Below, piece by piece: positions 6,267 to 6,612 of a stretch of 6,612 nt of DNA (within the stretch, counting starts at the first letter, position 1; the number at the start of each line of letters is the position of its first letter). The notes below the pieces were generated by a model, which did not search any database, was not told the origin of the DNA, and worked only from the letters and a program-made list of their open reading frames with translations. The stretch is taken from positions 1 through 6,612 of the forward strand of contig QNFN01000108.1 of NCBI GenBank assembly GCA_003645555.1. The letters run 5' to 3'. The translations under genes were made by a program, and so were the position numbers. Source of the DNA: Gammaproteobacteria bacterium (GTDB lineage Bacteria; Pseudomonadota; Gammaproteobacteria; QNFN01).

Positions 6267-6612
6267 ATGGCCACTACGTCCGAACAGACCCATGTCACTA
6301 TCTCTGACCGGATTTTTGCCCGTATCCAGAAGGAGATTGTCGAAGGTGTCCTGAAGCCCGGCAGCAAGATCAGTGAGCCGGAGTTGGCACGTGCCTATGG
6401 CATCAGCCGAGGTCCGTTGCGCGAAGCGATCGGTCGCCTCGAGGCGTGCCATCTCGTGGTGCGCAAGGCCAACATCGGTGCCCGGGTGGTTTCGCTATCC
6501 GCAGAACAACTGCTCGAGATCTACCACGTGCGCGAGGCGCTCGAGGGGATGGCGGCACGGCTGGCGGCGACCCAGATGACCGACGCCGAGATCGCCGACT
6601 TGACCGCGTTGC
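6267..6612 (+). CDS. GntR-family (FCD-type) transcriptional regulator, 3'-truncated; probable propionate/methylcitrate regulator
   Basis: The first 115 residues of a DNA-binding regulator cut by the right edge. Family members have about 220-240 residues. Residues about 10-78 form the GntR winged helix-turn-helix: ISDRIFARIQKEIVEGVLKP, then GSKISEPELARAYGISRGPL, REAIGRLE and a wing ending ARVVSLS. From about residue 80 the FCD effector domain begins (LLEIYHVREALEGMAARLAA), where the Arg of the VREALE segment is typical. The ISEPELARAYGISRGPLREA segment closely matches, from memory, the GntR regulators next to prpB-prpC methylcitrate operons in Pseudomonas and Vibrio. That role is therefore likely but unconfirmed, because the next gene is off the window. 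The ATG at 6267 has a purine-rich AAGAGAAG (6257-6264) upstream. The ATG at 6241 is out of frame. A promoter and palindromes upstream suggest autoregulation. Confidence 0.87.
   Translation, partial: MATTSEQTHVTISDRIFARIQKEIVEGVLKPGSKISEPELARAYGISRGPLREAIGRLEACHLVVRKANIGARVVSLSAEQLLEIYHVREALEGMAARLAATQMTDAEIADLTAL

Noticed and set aside
1..6612. A new defence, mobile or RNA-based system
   Set aside because: I looked for transposases, integrases, nucleases, toxin-antitoxin pairs, repeat arrays and structured RNAs and saw none. Every substantial + strand gene belongs to a known metabolic or regulatory family.

Overview
The window reads as chromosomal DNA of a GC-rich sulfur-oxidising proteobacterium, most likely a gammaproteobacterium. 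The evidence is a dissimilatory adenylylsulfate reductase alpha subunit (AprA), a class I-like polyhydroxyalkanoate (PHA) synthase, and a REP-type palindrome pair of a kind common in gammaproteobacteria. All genes I can support are on the + strand. I cannot name a genus from sequence alone.

Layout. Positions 1-1508 hold the 3' four-fifths of aprA, whose N-terminus lies outside the window, followed by a strong intrinsic terminator (1528-1566) that closes the sulfur-oxidation operon. Positions 1642-3076 hold a tight two-gene unit: a YkgJ-family cysteine-cluster protein, then, 7 bases on, a small HAD-family phosphatase starting at GTG. After a 63-base gap with a possible promoter comes a complete PHA synthase (3140-4849) with an intact Cys-Asp-His triad. 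The next gap (4850-5027) carries two inverted REP palindromes, and then a metallo-beta-lactamase-fold hydrolase (5028-5975) with all its metal ligands. The gap 5976-6266 is GC-rich and featureless at first. It then turns abruptly AT-rich and carries a promoter-like sequence within a run of palindromes. These lie in front of the last gene, a GntR/FCD-type regulator (6267 to the right edge, truncated), which resembles the regulators that precede methylcitrate-cycle (propionate) operons.

How the parts may fit. AprA takes part in oxidising sulfite to sulfate for energy. PHA synthase stores carbon as polyester, and the GntR regulator, if it is a propionate regulator, would control use of propionyl-CoA, which is also a precursor of 3-hydroxyvalerate units. 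These links are metabolic inference; the window does not show one operon. The YkgJ, HAD and MBL proteins have recognisable folds but unknown substrates.

I see no transposase, CRISPR array, RNA gene, toxin-antitoxin pair or defence system. This looks like an ordinary core-metabolism region. The least explained sequence is the palindrome cluster upstream of the GntR gene.
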